Of a stretch of DNA of 64,000 nt, positions 40,492 to 50,459 are shown in pieces. The notes beneath the pieces were generated by a model, which did not search any database, was not told the DNA's origin, and saw only the letters and a program-made list of their open reading frames with translations. Source of the DNA: Ectobius pallidus (lineage: Eukaryota > Arthropoda > Insecta > Blattodea > Ectobiidae); the NCBI GenBank assembly GCA_964059195.1, contig CAXKWD010000006.1, positions 175,830,825 through 175,894,824 of the forward strand. Direction: 5' to 3'. Within the stretch, counting starts at the first letter, position 1. Each line of letters opens with the position of its first letter. Both the position numbers and the translations under genes were made by a program.

Positions 40492-41389
40492 TCTCTATAT
40501 ATAAAAGCCAAAACCCACTCACTCACTCACTCACTCACTGATCACAGTTTCTCAAAAACTGTACAGCCTAGGAACGCGAAACTTGGTACACATATTGCTC
40601 CTAGGCTCTGGATGCGCACTAAGAAAGGATTTCAAAATCTTTTGCTTCTAAGGGCCAAAATAGGGGTGTAAAGTTATGAAATTCACCAAAAGGAATTCAT
40701 ACTGCATGTACACAATCCCCATGACAACATTGTTTTTTTAAAACTACACAGGTGGCTGTGATTTAATGTAGACCTAATAGATACAAAATTATGAGAAAGG
40801 CTATCAATATAATTCCTGTAAATGATTACCAACTATTTTGTGAGACGAAGTAAATATAGATGGCCTTGGGTTTATATTTTTAAGAGTTGAGCTGTTTTCT
40901 TATAGTTAGCCTAGGCCTGTGTTGTGAAAAATAGTTTGCACAATGGTGTAAAATGCTAAATACTGTATTATGATAGATATTATCGATATATAGAGATATT
41001 GTATTAAGATAGTTTTCACAATGGTGTAAAATGCTAAATATAGTATTATGAACATATTTGGTCATGCTGCCCTTTAATACGTTTATGGTAAGTTCACTTT
41101 TAGCAATTGTGCTTTAGTGTAATTTTAACTGTTATAACAGAACATGCTGTTCAGTCTTTTTAGTTTTTCGACGTTTAACAAAAGATTTTGGTAGATTATT
41201 TTCGTTATATTTTTCTCAAAAACCTCAGTTTTGTTTAGTTTACTGATCAGATTTTATCTCTTTCAAATAAGACTGAATTTGTTGCGTTCCGTTCGTAATT
41301 AGTTTTGTTTCTTTCACAAAATAATTTGATGCATTATTTTCGTAGTTCAATAAATACAAATTTTCTATTTTCTATTTGTAGTGACGACA

Positions 41390-44300
41390 ATGGAAGTCAT
41401 AAACGTGAATGGAGTGCCTACTTCCCACCGTGTATTTCCTATCAGTCCTGACGGCCAGTGTTTATTCTCCTCTTTGGCTCAATTGGTGTACGGCAGTGAC
41501 TCGCTGGGTTTTCAGGTGCGGACCAGTGTCGTGCAACATGTTTCCAGTAATTGGTGCCGATTCAAACCATTCACCTTGAAGCCAACGGGGGACATTTACA
41601 GAAGTAAGGCAGAATATGTGGCTGATATGAGCAAACCGGGAACTTTCGGAACAACTTGTGAAGTCATAGCAGCATCTGAGATATTCCCTTATGAGCTGCA
41701 GATTTACAGGGACGGTACTTTATTAATCAGTTGCGGAGAGCCTGCTGAAGGAATAAAAAGGCTGAGGTTTACTGGAGAGCTAACCGGAGGCCACTTTGAT
41801 GTCCTTATTCCTCTAGATCCTTCTATCCCTGATCTATCGCTGACATCTGATCTTACGGAGGCCCGTTTTGGGAAAATCCAGGAACCTGCCCACCTCTCAG
41901 ACACAGAAAATAAAAAACGAGGGAAAAAAAGACGTAAGCGATTTTCCAATACTAATCGTACAAAGGCACACAGACAGGTTGTAAAACAATATTCTCAAAC
42001 AAATCCTGACGTACATCGCGCAGCAGTAAAAAAATATAGTGAAAATAATCCTGACGTAAATCGTGTAGCCGTAAAAAAATATAGTGCAAATAATCCTGAC
42101 GTAAATCGTGTAGCCGTAAAAAAATATAGTGCAAATAATCCTGACGTAAATCGTGTAGCCGTGAAAAAATATAGTGAACATAATCCTGACGTAAATCGCA
42201 CAGCAGTAAAAAAATATAGTGAAAATAATCCAGAAGTAAACATTTCTGCGGTTAAAAGATATACTGCCATGAGGAGTCAAATAAATATGTTGCCATGGTC
42301 TGTAAAATCAATGTCAGGATTCAAATATAATAGCAATATTGAATACAACAAAGATAAGACCATTACCTTAGGTCCTATGGCAACATGTAAATGGTGCAAA
42401 GCTAGGAAATGGAAAGAGGAGAGTTCCGGTCTGTGCTGCGCAAATGGAAAGGTCCACCTACCCTCTCCTCAGTCACCGCCAGAGCTCCTTCATGATCTTT
42501 TGTTAAATGAACATCCGCATTCCGAACACTTTCTGTCAAACATCAGGCAGTACAATAGCTGCTTTCAAATGACTTCCTTTGGAGCAAAGGAGGTTAAGGA
42601 AGGGAACTTTATGCCGACCTTTAAAGTTCAAGGGCAGGTGTATCACCTAATAGGAAGTCTTTTTCCTTCACCGGAATGCGAGCCGTCATTTCTACAAGTT
42701 TACTTTGTTGGTGATGAAGAGAGAGAGTGTCATCTTCGGTGTAATAATGCACCCTCTGTAAAGCCGTGGATAGTGAGCCAACTCCAAAAAATGCTTCATG
42801 ACACGAACCCATATATTAAGGACTTTAAAATGACTATGGAAAGTGTACCAGAGGGCAAAGACTTTGAGGTGGTAATAACTGCTGACAGAAAACCCGCAGG
42901 TGCACATAGAGGCCGGTACAATGCGCCTTCCACAGCGGAAGTGGCTTTGGTGATAGTGGGTGAAATGTTTGAAAAGCGAGACATCGTCCTACACAGCAGA
43001 GACACACGACTGTTCCGCATAAGTGAGACTCATCGAGCTTACGATGCACTTCAATACCCACTTATGTTTTGTCATGGAGAAGATGGTTACTCTATCAACA
43101 TCCCTCAGATTGATCCGACCACCAAAGTTACCCTAAAGAAAACTGTATCGGCTTCCTCCTTCTATTCACACATTCTTATGGAAAGAGAAGGCCAGGAAAA
43201 CTTAATTTTCCGTTATCGCAGTCTCTTAAATCAATTTTTAACTGATATGTTTGCCAAAATTGAAACAGAACGATTAAATTTTTTAAGACACAATCAGAGT
43301 AAACTGCGGGTGGAGGACTATGTGCATCTTCGTGATGCAATCAATAAATGTGACGGGCAAGCATCTGAGTTGGGAAAAGTTGTAGTGTTACCTTCCAGTT
43401 TCACCGGGGGGCCTCGCTACATGCATGAAAGGACACAAGACGCTATGACCTATGTGCGCCATTACGGTCGCCCAGACTTATTCATTACCTTTACATGTAA
43501 TCCTAAGTGGCATGAAATACAGGAAAAGTTACATGTTGGCCAGGCCCCTCATTCTAGGCACGACATAATAGCTCGGGTGTTCCACATAAAAGTGAAAACA
43601 ATTATCCAGTTACTTACAAAAGGCAGTATTTTTGGACCAACTAGGTGTTTCATGTACACAGTAGAATGGCAAAAGCGTGGTCTGCCTCACGTTCACATCC
43701 TATTGTGGCTTAAAAATAGAATTACTTCGAGCCAAACTGATAGTGTAATTAGCGCAGAAATACCGGATCCTGATCTTGATCCAATTCTCCATGAAATAGT
43801 AAAGTCCACCATGATTCATGGACCCTGCGGAGGCCTAAACCGAAACTCTCCCTGTATGGTCAACGGCTCTTGCAGCAAGCGATACCCTCGCCTTTTCACA
43901 AAGGACACGCAGACGGCTGACGACGGTTACCCAGAGTATCGCAGACGCTCTCCGACTGACGGGGGATTTACAGTGAATGTTAAAAATATGGACTTAGACA
44001 ACAGGTGGGTGGTGCCATATAATCCTGTTCTTTTACGTACCTTTGAGGCTCACATCAACGTCGAGCTCTGTAACTCTATCAAGTCTATAAAGTATATTTG
44101 TAAGTACGTAAACAAGGGCAGTGATCAGGCATCGTTTGGTCTCTATCACGAGTTTGATGAGATAACGCAGTACGAATCGGGTCGCTACATCAGTAGTTCA
44201 GAGGCTGCTTGGCGAATATTCTGCTTTCCAATCCATGAGAGGTATCCACCCGTCATGCATCTTTCAGTACACCTTGAAAATGGCCAAAGAGTTTACTTTA

Positions 44301-45229
44301 CCCCAGACAACGTTGGAGATAAGGTCAAAAACCCTCCAAAGACCACTTTATTGGGATTTTTTGATCTATGCAAAGTAGATTCTTTTGCTCGGACGCTACT
44401 ATACAGTGAAATTCCATCCTACTACGTGTGGAAAAATAACAAGTTCTCTAGAAGAAAGCAGGGCAAGAGCGTCCTAGGACACCCTGAAGTAAAAGAGGAC
44501 GATGTTTTAGGTAGGGTTTACACCGTGCACCCTATGAATACTGAGTGTTACTATCTGCGTCTCTTACTCCATGAGGTTCGTGGACCTACATGCTTCAGTG
44601 ATCTTAAAAAGGTTGATGGAGTAATTTATCCCAGTTTTCAATCAGCCTGCAGAGCGCTGGGATTACTGGAGGATGACAATCAGTGGCATCAAACACTTGA
44701 AGAAGCCGCCATCTCGAAATCTCCTCACAAAATTCGTGAATTGTTCTCAGTAATGTTAGTGTTCTGCCAGGTAGCTGATGCTTTCAAACTCTGGGAGAAC
44801 TTCAAGGACAGCATGTCTGAGGATATAAAGAGGAACATTCAGAAGGAGTGCCAAGAGGAAGTGTTGCCCAATATGGCTATTGTGTACAACAAAACCTTGA
44901 TTTTGTTGGAGGATTTGGTCTTTGATATGTCTGGCCATCACCTGCAGCAATACGGCCTACCTACTCCTTCGTGTACCCGAAGTACAGATTCAGCCAACCG
45001 TGAATTACTGAAAGAGGTTTCCTACGACGTAGTCAAATTAGCAGAGTTAGTCCACAAAAACGAGTTCAAACTAAATAGTGATCAGAAAAAAGTGTATGAC
45101 ATATTGATGGCCAGTGTTCATTCTGAGAATGGAAAACTATTTTTTTTGGACGCTCCTGGAGGTACTGGAAAAACCTTCCTCATAAACTTATTGTTGCTAG
45201 AATCAGAAAAGACAGAAACATTGCAATAG
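41390..45229 (+). CDS. Helitron OTU-Rep protein with N-terminal part of PIF1 helicase
   Basis: From the first ATG at 41390 (MEVINVNGVPTSH), about 1280 residues. Residues 15-140 form an OTU-type cysteine protease: catalytic PDGQCLFSSLAQLVYG near 20-35 and GGHFDVLIPL with the histidine near 135. Residues about 200-290 are six copies of a 15-residue repeat (NNPDVNRVAVKKYSA). A CxxC pair follows (CKWCKARKW). The Helitron-like N domain leads to the Rep nuclease: FITFTCNPKWHEI near 700, the HUH motif GLPHVHILLWL near 767, and the tyrosine motif YICKYVNKG near 905. Near 1255 the PIF1 helicase begins (FFLDAPGGTGKTFLINLLLL, Walker A) and breaks at about 45196, where a single missing base shifts the frame. 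With that base the frame would run into the next entry. Nicks and joins single strands in rolling-circle transposition. Confidence 0.93.
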   Translation: MEVINVNGVPTSHRVFPISPDGQCLFSSLAQLVYGSDSLGFQVRTSVVQHVSSNWCRFKPFTLKPTGDIYRSKAEYVADMSKPGTFGTTCEVIAASEIFPYELQIYRDGTLLISCGEPAEGIKRLRFTGELTGGHFDVLIPLDPSIPDLSLTSDLTEARFGKIQEPAHLSDTENKKRGKKRRKRFSNTNRTKAHRQVVKQYSQTNPDVHRAAVKKYSENNPDVNRVAVKKYSANNPDVNRVAVKKYSANNPDVNRVAVKKYSEHNPDVNRTAVKKYSENNPEVNISAVKRYTAMRSQINMLPWSVKSMSGFKYNSNIEYNKDKTITLGPMATCKWCKARKWKEESSGLCCANGKVHLPSPQSPPELLHDLLLNEHPHSEHFLSNIRQYNSCFQMTSFGAKEVKEGNFMPTFKVQGQVYHLIGSLFPSPECEPSFLQVYFVGDEERECHLRCNNAPSVKPWIVSQLQKMLHDTNPYIKDFKMTMESVPEGKDFEVVITADRKPAGAHRGRYNAPSTAEVALVIVGEMFEKRDIVLHSRDTRLFRISETHRAYDALQYPLMFCHGEDGYSINIPQIDPTTKVTLKKTVSASSFYSHILMEREGQENLIFRYRSLLNQFLTDMFAKIETERLNFLRHNQSKLRVEDYVHLRDAINKCDGQASELGKVVVLPSSFTGGPRYMHERTQDAMTYVRHYGRPDLFITFTCNPKWHEIQEKLHVGQAPHSRHDIIARVFHIKVKTIIQLLTKGSIFGPTRCFMYTVEWQKRGLPHVHILLWLKNRITSSQTDSVISAEIPDPDLDPILHEIVKSTMIHGPCGGLNRNSPCMVNGSCSKRYPRLFTKDTQTADDGYPEYRRRSPTDGGFTVNVKNMDLDNRWVVPYNPVLLRTFEAHINVELCNSIKSIKYICKYVNKGSDQASFGLYHEFDEITQYESGRYISSSEAAWRIFCFPIHERYPPVMHLSVHLENGQRVYFTPDNVGDKVKNPPKTTLLGFFDLCKVDSFARTLLYSEIPSYYVWKNNKFSRRKQGKSVLGHPEVKEDDVLGRVYTVHPMNTECYYLRLLLHEVRGPTCFSDLKKVDGVIYPSFQSACRALGLLEDDNQWHQTLEEAAISKSPHKIRELFSVMLVFCQVADAFKLWENFKDSMSEDIKRNIQKECQEEVLPNMAIVYNKTLILLEDLVFDMSGHHLQQYGLPTPSCTRSTDSANRELLKEVSYDVVKLAELVHKNEFKLNSDQKKVYDILMASVHSENGKLFFLDAPGGTGKTFLINLLLLESEKTETLQ
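41998..42267 (+). repeat. six 45-bp tandem units within the Helitron gene
   Basis: Units of AATCCTGACGTAAATCG followed by a GCAGTAAAAAAATATAGT-type half. They encode 15-residue repeats of the form NPDVNRxAVKKYS. Units 2-4 are nearly identical, the outer ones diverged, so the array grew by recent duplication in its centre while keeping frame. Confidence 0.95.
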
Positions 45230-46434
45230 CTGTTGCTTCATCCGGAATCGCAGCTACTTTACTTGATGGGGGAAAAACAGCGCATTCAGCTTTCAAGTTG
45301 CCTCTGAACCTCAACCGCAATGGAACTCCAGTTTGCAATATTTCGAAGCAGAGTGATATGGCTCATGTTCTGCGAATTTGCAAGTTAATAGTGTGGGACG
45401 AAATTACCATGGCTCACAAGGGAGGGTTGGAGGCACTTGATAGAACCTTGAAAGACCTAAGGAATGACACAAATTTGATGGGAGGTGTGACTGTACTTTT
45501 AGCTGGAGACTTTAGACAGACATTACCTATCGTTCCTAGAGGAACTCGCGCCGATGAGATTAAGGCATGTCTTAAGTCGTCGTACTTATGGCCTAGAGTA
45601 AATATTCTTACTCTAAAAGTGAATATGAGAGTACAGTTGATGGGGCATTCAGAGAAGGGGCCCTTTTCAACCCTACTTTTGCAAATTGGAAATGGTCAGT
45701 TACAGCATAACAATGGCAAAATTAATATTCCACATACACTATGCACTGTTGTTAACCAAATTCAAGAGTTTACTGAAAATGTTTATCCTAATTTAAAAAG
45801 TATGAGTATTATTGATCCATCTTGGCTAAGAGAAAGAGCAATACTTACACCTACAAATGAGTCTGCAACGAACATTAACAACATCCTGTTAGAGCAGGTC
45901 CCGGCAAAGGAGATGAAGTACGAGTCAGTTGATTGTGTAGTTGAATTGGAGGACACAGTCCACTACCCCGTAGAGTTCCTCCACACACTGAACCCACCAG
46001 GGATCCCACCTCACAGCCTCCGCCTCAAAGTGGGAATACCAATCATTCTGCTGCGAAACATCAATCCCCCGAAATTGTGCAATGGTACCAGGCTTCAAGT
46101 GACGACCCTCTCCGAGCATGTGATAGAAGCTACGATCATCACAGGTGTAGGCCATGGGGAAATTGTTTTTATTCCGCGAATTCCATTGATTCCATCTGAT
46201 TACCACTTTCAGTTTAAACGCCTGCAGTTTCCTATTAAAGTATGTTTTGCCATGACAATAAATAAAGCCCAAGGGCAAACTTTAAAGGTAGCTGGAGTGG
46301 ATTTAAGGAATGACTGTTTCTCCCATGGCCAACTGTATGTTGCCTGCTCCAGGGTTAGCTCATCTGAGAATTTATTTATTTTGCAGCCTGAGGGTCAAAC
46401 TGCCAATGTAGTTTACAAAGAAGTACTGCAATGA
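45197..46434 (+). pseudogene. Helitron PIF1-type helicase, frame-shifted continuation
   Basis: Continues the upstream protein in the next frame (RIRKDRNIAIAVASSGIAA, LLDGGKTAHSAFKLPL). Helicase motifs in order: LIVWDEITMAHKG (Walker B), VTVLLAGDFRQTLPIVPRG, LKVNMRVQL, ILTPTNESATNINN, CFAMTINKAQGQTL and LYVACSRVSSSENLFIL. It ends at TGA 46434. It unwinds DNA ahead of rolling-circle replication. Apart from the one-base shift at about 45196 no lesion was seen, so the copy is either very young or the shift is a sequencing error. ATG at 45298 gives a shorter frame lacking the Walker A region. Confidence 0.9.
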
Positions 46435-46688
46435 CGTTTTTAATATGTATATGCTCATATATCGAAATTCAGAGCATGGTTAAAGAGCATACGTTAGGCT
46501 AAATAATATTTTTTTTCTGCGTAACCTTTTTTTGAAGTGGAGAGGGAAGGAGTAAGTGGGCGCACCAAAATGAAGTATTGTAATAAATTATAATTGAAAC
46601 TGTGTTGTCACAATTACATTTTAATGTCAAATTATAGGTGATTAAATGCTATGCGTTATTGTTATTATTATTATCATTATTGTAGTTG

Positions 46689-46725
<37 letters not shown>

Positions 46726-46836
46726 AACTACTAATACTATTAGAGTTATCTCTGAGTTTCTTTTTGAAAAATTACTGTGTTCACTTAATCTATATATCAA
46801 AATCTAGCAATAGCGAAGCATTGCCGGGTTAGCTAG

Positions 46837-47151
46837 TTTTACATATTCCTCGTTTTACTTGTAACATTATTACTATTTTCTTTGATGACACTTACGCTCT
46901 CTATGAAGCCTATGCTTTTTATGAAACCTATGCTTTTTACTTATTTAATTTATTATTTTGATTAGCCTTAACCTTAGTCTTAGTATTAGTCATAAGTCTC
47001 TTATTCACCAATTTGCTATTTATGTAAACCTGCATTGTAATTTTTACAAAAATTGTATATATTTTCTGAAACCTGGTTGAGTGGAAGAGAAGGCCTTATG
47101 GCCTTAACTCTGCCAGGCAAAATAAATCATTTACTACTACTACTACTACTA
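46837..47151 (+). mobile_element. LINE Y, 3' end beyond the Helitron
   Basis: 3' untranslated region ending CTCTGCCAGGC, AAAATAAATCATT and an ACT microsatellite tail of about seven units. Tails of short repeats are typical of this LINE group, which prime on them. A pogo-like element starts in the tail itself. Confidence 0.75.
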
Positions 47152-47631
47152 CAGTAAACTCTCGATAATTCGGACCTCAGTATGCCGGACTTTGGATAAC
47201 TCAGACAGATTCTTGGCGATCCAGACCCTGATCTACAGCCATTCTATGGCCACTTCAGAACTGCAAGAGAATTAATTATTCAAAAGCAACAGAAACAATG
47301 TGTACACAGAAGACCATTTACAGTTTCTTTCGACCTAAATCTTCTCAGAAAAATATGTTCATAGTGCCCCATCATCATAATATTGTACTAATAATTTAAC
47401 AGTGTGTATTTCAGACTCTGACTAGAAATTTCAATATAGAACTGAAGTGTTATTCTTTTTTGTTCCAGTTGTGTTAATATCATGTTCTGCCTCATACGTT
47501 TTGTTATTGCAGCTTAAGCACGAAATTTTGTTACTTAAATACCATTTCCTAATTTACTCTCCATAAGCTGGACATTTCATAATTCGGACAGACCCCCGCC
47601 CACTTTAGTCCGGTTTATCGAGAGTTCACTG
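47152..47631. mobile_element. pogo/Tigger-like non-autonomous element
   Basis: Ends CAGTAAACTCTCGATAATTC and TTATCGAGAGTTCACTG are inverted; TA at 47150-47151 and 47632-47633. Inside, around 47290-47335, the plus strand reads TMCTQKTIYSFFRPK, resembling the C-terminus of Tigger transposases. So it is an internally deleted relative of a coding pogo element. The remaining 480 bp have no frame. Confidence 0.85.
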
Positions 47632-47654
47632 TACTACATGTTTCTGATAATTAC

Positions 47655-47733
47655 CTCAGTAACCCGGAGCTCCGGGTAAAGGTTCATCCAGAACTCAGGA
47701 TTCGGCTCAAATTCATCTTCAGAGTCACTCCAG
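47655..47733 (-). CDS. candidate host exon, 79 nt, internal
   Basis: On the minus strand: acceptor CTGTTTTTATTACAG, 79 nt, donor GAG then GTAATTATC. Only one frame is open (two others hit TGA). It reads, after one leading base, WSDSEDEFEPNPEFWMNLYP then ELRVTE, an acidic, non-repetitive peptide unlike any transposon protein here. It starts in phase 2 and ends in phase 0, which fits the 43-nt candidate at 10686-10728 as the next exon. The protein family is not recognised. No neighbouring element claims this segment; it lies between a pogo-like element and element D. Confidence 0.65.
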
Positions 47734-47811
47734 CTGTAATAAAAACAGTTCAACATTAATATTTTTGTGACAAAGTACCTGTATGTTAAGCATGATTTTT
47801 TTTACTAAATG

Positions 47812-48610
47812 AGGAGTGTCGGTTCAAAATGCGTTAAGTCCACCTCCGATCGTAATGTAGGTTTTTGCGGATTCGCATTCTCTGATGTGTTCTGCATGAT
47901 AATACATAACGTTTTTGTTTCAAATCATTTCCTTTCCCCGTTAAAATTGAGCCTGAAATATGGGGTTCGATGCAAAACGCGTTCAGTCCAGAACTTGGTT
48001 TGGTGCAAATTGCGTTGAGTCCGCATTTCAGATGCAAATCACATGCGAAACAGGTGATGCGTTGAACTTTATGACGTCTATGGTTGCAGGTGATCTTCTA
48101 ATGAAAGCGGAATTCACCAGACGCCGAAACAGATGTCATTAGCAGTCAATAATAAAAGAACACGAGCATGGATTTTCCATGATTTAAAATGCTTAAAAAA
48201 CAGAAATTGTTTAATTTTTGACAATTTGGTACTTTGGCAATAGTTTACTTTGAATTAGTGCAATCAGATGTGATTGTAATTCTTAAATAGAATACTAACT
48301 TTCATCTTTTTAAATGATTATAATCATGACCAATCATGACCCAACACTATAATAATAATTATTATTATAGTGTTGGGTCAAAACACGTTAAGTCCGGTAA
48401 TTTTGAAACTTTAACTATCAATAAAAGATGTAAATGAAAAGAATGATTTGACACACCCAATATATTTAACTATACCTGGTATATTAATTACTGATTCTGA
48501 TCAGAAAAAAAATATTGCACCTTTGTTTGATAGTTTGGCCACAAACAGTTTTTAGTCATTCCTGAAAAATCATTATTTGTGGACTAAACGCGTTTTGAAT
48601 CGACACTCCT
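47812..48610 (+). mobile_element. element D, complete non-autonomous copy
   Basis: Inverted ends AGGAGTGTCGGTTCAAAATG and ACGCGTTTTGAATCGACACT (continuing to CCT) over about 31 bp. At least four internal copies of a GCGTTNAGTCC-like motif, near 47832, 47976, 48011 and 48385. 799 bp, no frame. The target duplication is not certain. A left-truncated copy lies at 13431-14134. Superfamily unknown. Confidence 0.8.
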
Positions 48611-48639
48611 AAAATTTATTTGAAAGACAATGTTACTTA

Positions 48640-49067
48640 TGCCCGGTTTCTACAAACTTGTGAATTACCTATGGGTAAATTATCCATGCGCAAATTAGTT
48701 CCATTTCACCCACAATGATATAATGAGGAAGGCCTTGGAGTTGTACAGTTAATTTAATTCAGAAGGCTTTGATTCTCACTGTTTAAATTATTATTGATCC
48801 TACAAAGAGGTTAAATTTTATCCAACCATCCATGAAAGGATAAATTGACCAGACGATTTACCCTTGGAAAGATCTAGCCCGAGTTTGTAGGAACTATTTT
48901 TCTATCATTTTCATATTTACCCAGAGGACATTTATCTAGAAACTCGCCACAAGTGTATGTGATTGTTACCTTTAAATTATTTGAGTCTGTAAAAGTTATT
49001 CTTGTGTAAATTCTGTCCATTGGATAATTTGCCCATAGGTAATTTGCGAGTTTATAGAAACCGGCCA
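48640..49067. mobile_element. PIF/Harbinger-type MITE
   Basis: Inverted ends TGCCCGGTTTCTACAAACTT and AGTTTATAGAAACCGGCCA, flanked by TTA at 48637-48639 and 49068-49070. The arms extend about 50 bp. 428 bp, no frame. Confidence 0.85.
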
Positions 49068-49159
49068 TTAATGAGTTAATTGTCCAGTGGCAAATCTTTA
49101 TAAATAAAAATTAATTGCCACATGTATGTCGCAGCATCACGTGAGAAAGGCTAGACCGA

Positions 49160-49232
49160 TTTTTAGGTAGATTTCGAAGGAAAATCTAGCTATTGCAATT
49201 GATACCATGTCATGACTTTTGAAAAAATTCTT
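49160..49232 (+). repeat. dispersed repeat F, copy 1
   Basis: Shares about 70 bp with 62733-62810 (TTTTTAGGTAGATTTCGAAG, GATACCATGTCATGA). Type unknown. Confidence 0.65.
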
Positions 49233-49446
49233 CTGAATATTGATTTTAGTGTAGTTTAGACTTAATATTGATTTTAGTGTAATCCTGTGAAACAAATGAT
49301 ATGGTCTGGTTGTAAAGCAGGCAAAACTAGCTTCGCCTACAAAGTTTATTCCACCTACTGCCATTACTTTAATAATAACAGAGAAGAATGTCTGTTTTTG
49401 TAACGGAATTACAGGCCTGATGCACAGAAACTTCCAGTATTAATTA

Positions 49447-50446
49447 TCTAATATATAAAGTCGAATGTGTGTTTGTGGGTATGTGGGTTTGTATGTTTGT
49501 TCCTTATACAAATCTACATTTCTTTACCAATTTACACGGAATTTTGCACACATACCCAGTTAAGCCCGGGAAGTATAGCGGTCAACATTAAAATTCAAAC
49601 AAAATACTCCTTCGCTTGAAAATTATATAATTTCTGAGAATTTTATACTGAAAAAAGTGAAATGCTGTTTGGTTCACATGACAACAGTGAATTGTTTACT
49701 GTGATGACATAGGGCGTTGGCGACTATATAATGCTGGACTTTAACGAATTATGATTCCATTGATGTAATATATTGGCGAAAATAATCACTGAAATTGAAA
49801 TCCACGAAAATAAAGCACAGTGTGATGTAGTCACATAACTTTCTCTACCCTCGACAAAAGAAATATTTTCTCACTTCGCATTTTGATGTAGAATAAGTCG
49901 TATTGCAGGGATAACTTAAGTGTGTGAGTATGCTATATCAGAAGTCTGTAAATAATCCTTTCCGCTGATACGTTATCCATAGGCTTTGTATTAGTTGAGA
50001 TTTATCATAGGCCCTAAGCATGGGATGGATCATTTTGAGTCATATGCTCGAAGTATATTATGTTCCGGGTTTTAGGGGAGGAAAGTATGAAAGTGATACT
50101 GCATTTCTCTTTTATTTCAGCCCCGAAACGGTTGTAACATGAGAATGAGAAATAAAATTTTCCGTCAAGCCAATACAACTTATGTAATTTATGTTTCTTC
50201 TTATTTCAACCCATCCCAGGCATGATGTGTAGAAGCAACGGAATGCAGCATTCGACATCCTCTATGAGCCATAAAAAGCTATATCTAGCGTTTTCTGATG
50301 GAATAGTTTGATAAATCTTTTTCTTCATTTCAAGTTCTACATACATATTATATAAGGACCTAGAGTTTCAAAATCGAAAGTCCTCCATAAGCTAATTTCA
50401 AATTAAAAAATACAAAGCCCGGGCAACGCCGGGCCTTTTCAGCTAG
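49447..50446 (+). mobile_element. 1000-bp non-autonomous Helitron (family A 3' half, different 5' half)
   Basis: Starts TCTAATATATAAAGTCGAAT after a host A; ends with hairpin GCCCGG-GCAACG-CCGGGC (50417-50434), 8 bp, CTAG (50443-50446) and host T. From about 49760 to the end it matches Helitron A copies at 16306-17148 and 57225-57600 (TGAAATCCACGAAAATAA, CCCCGAAACGGTTGTA). The first 300 bp do not. No coding capacity. Confidence 0.88.
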
Positions 50447-50459
50447 TAGTATATAAAAA

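Larger units (their letters stand above)
40492..46836 (+). mobile_element. autonomous-type Helitron, 6345 bp
   Basis: 5' end TCTCTATATATAAAAGCC at 40492, host A before it. 3' end with hairpin GCAAT-AGCGAAGC-ATTGC (46807-46824), 8 bp, then CTAG (46833-46836) and host T. No inverted repeats and no target duplication. Encodes Rep/helicase (41390-46434), with one apparent frameshift. Inserted in the 3' untranslated region of LINE Y. A CACT repeat lies just inside the 5' end, and an ATT microsatellite near 46690. Confidence 0.95.

Noticed and set aside
41998..42267. CRISPR-like or satellite array
   Set aside because: Units are contiguous, in frame, and code within the Helitron protein; there are no spacers.
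42000..42280. Minus-strand phenylalanine/tyrosine-rich repeat proteins
   Set aside because: Shadow of the 45-bp repeats in the Helitron gene.
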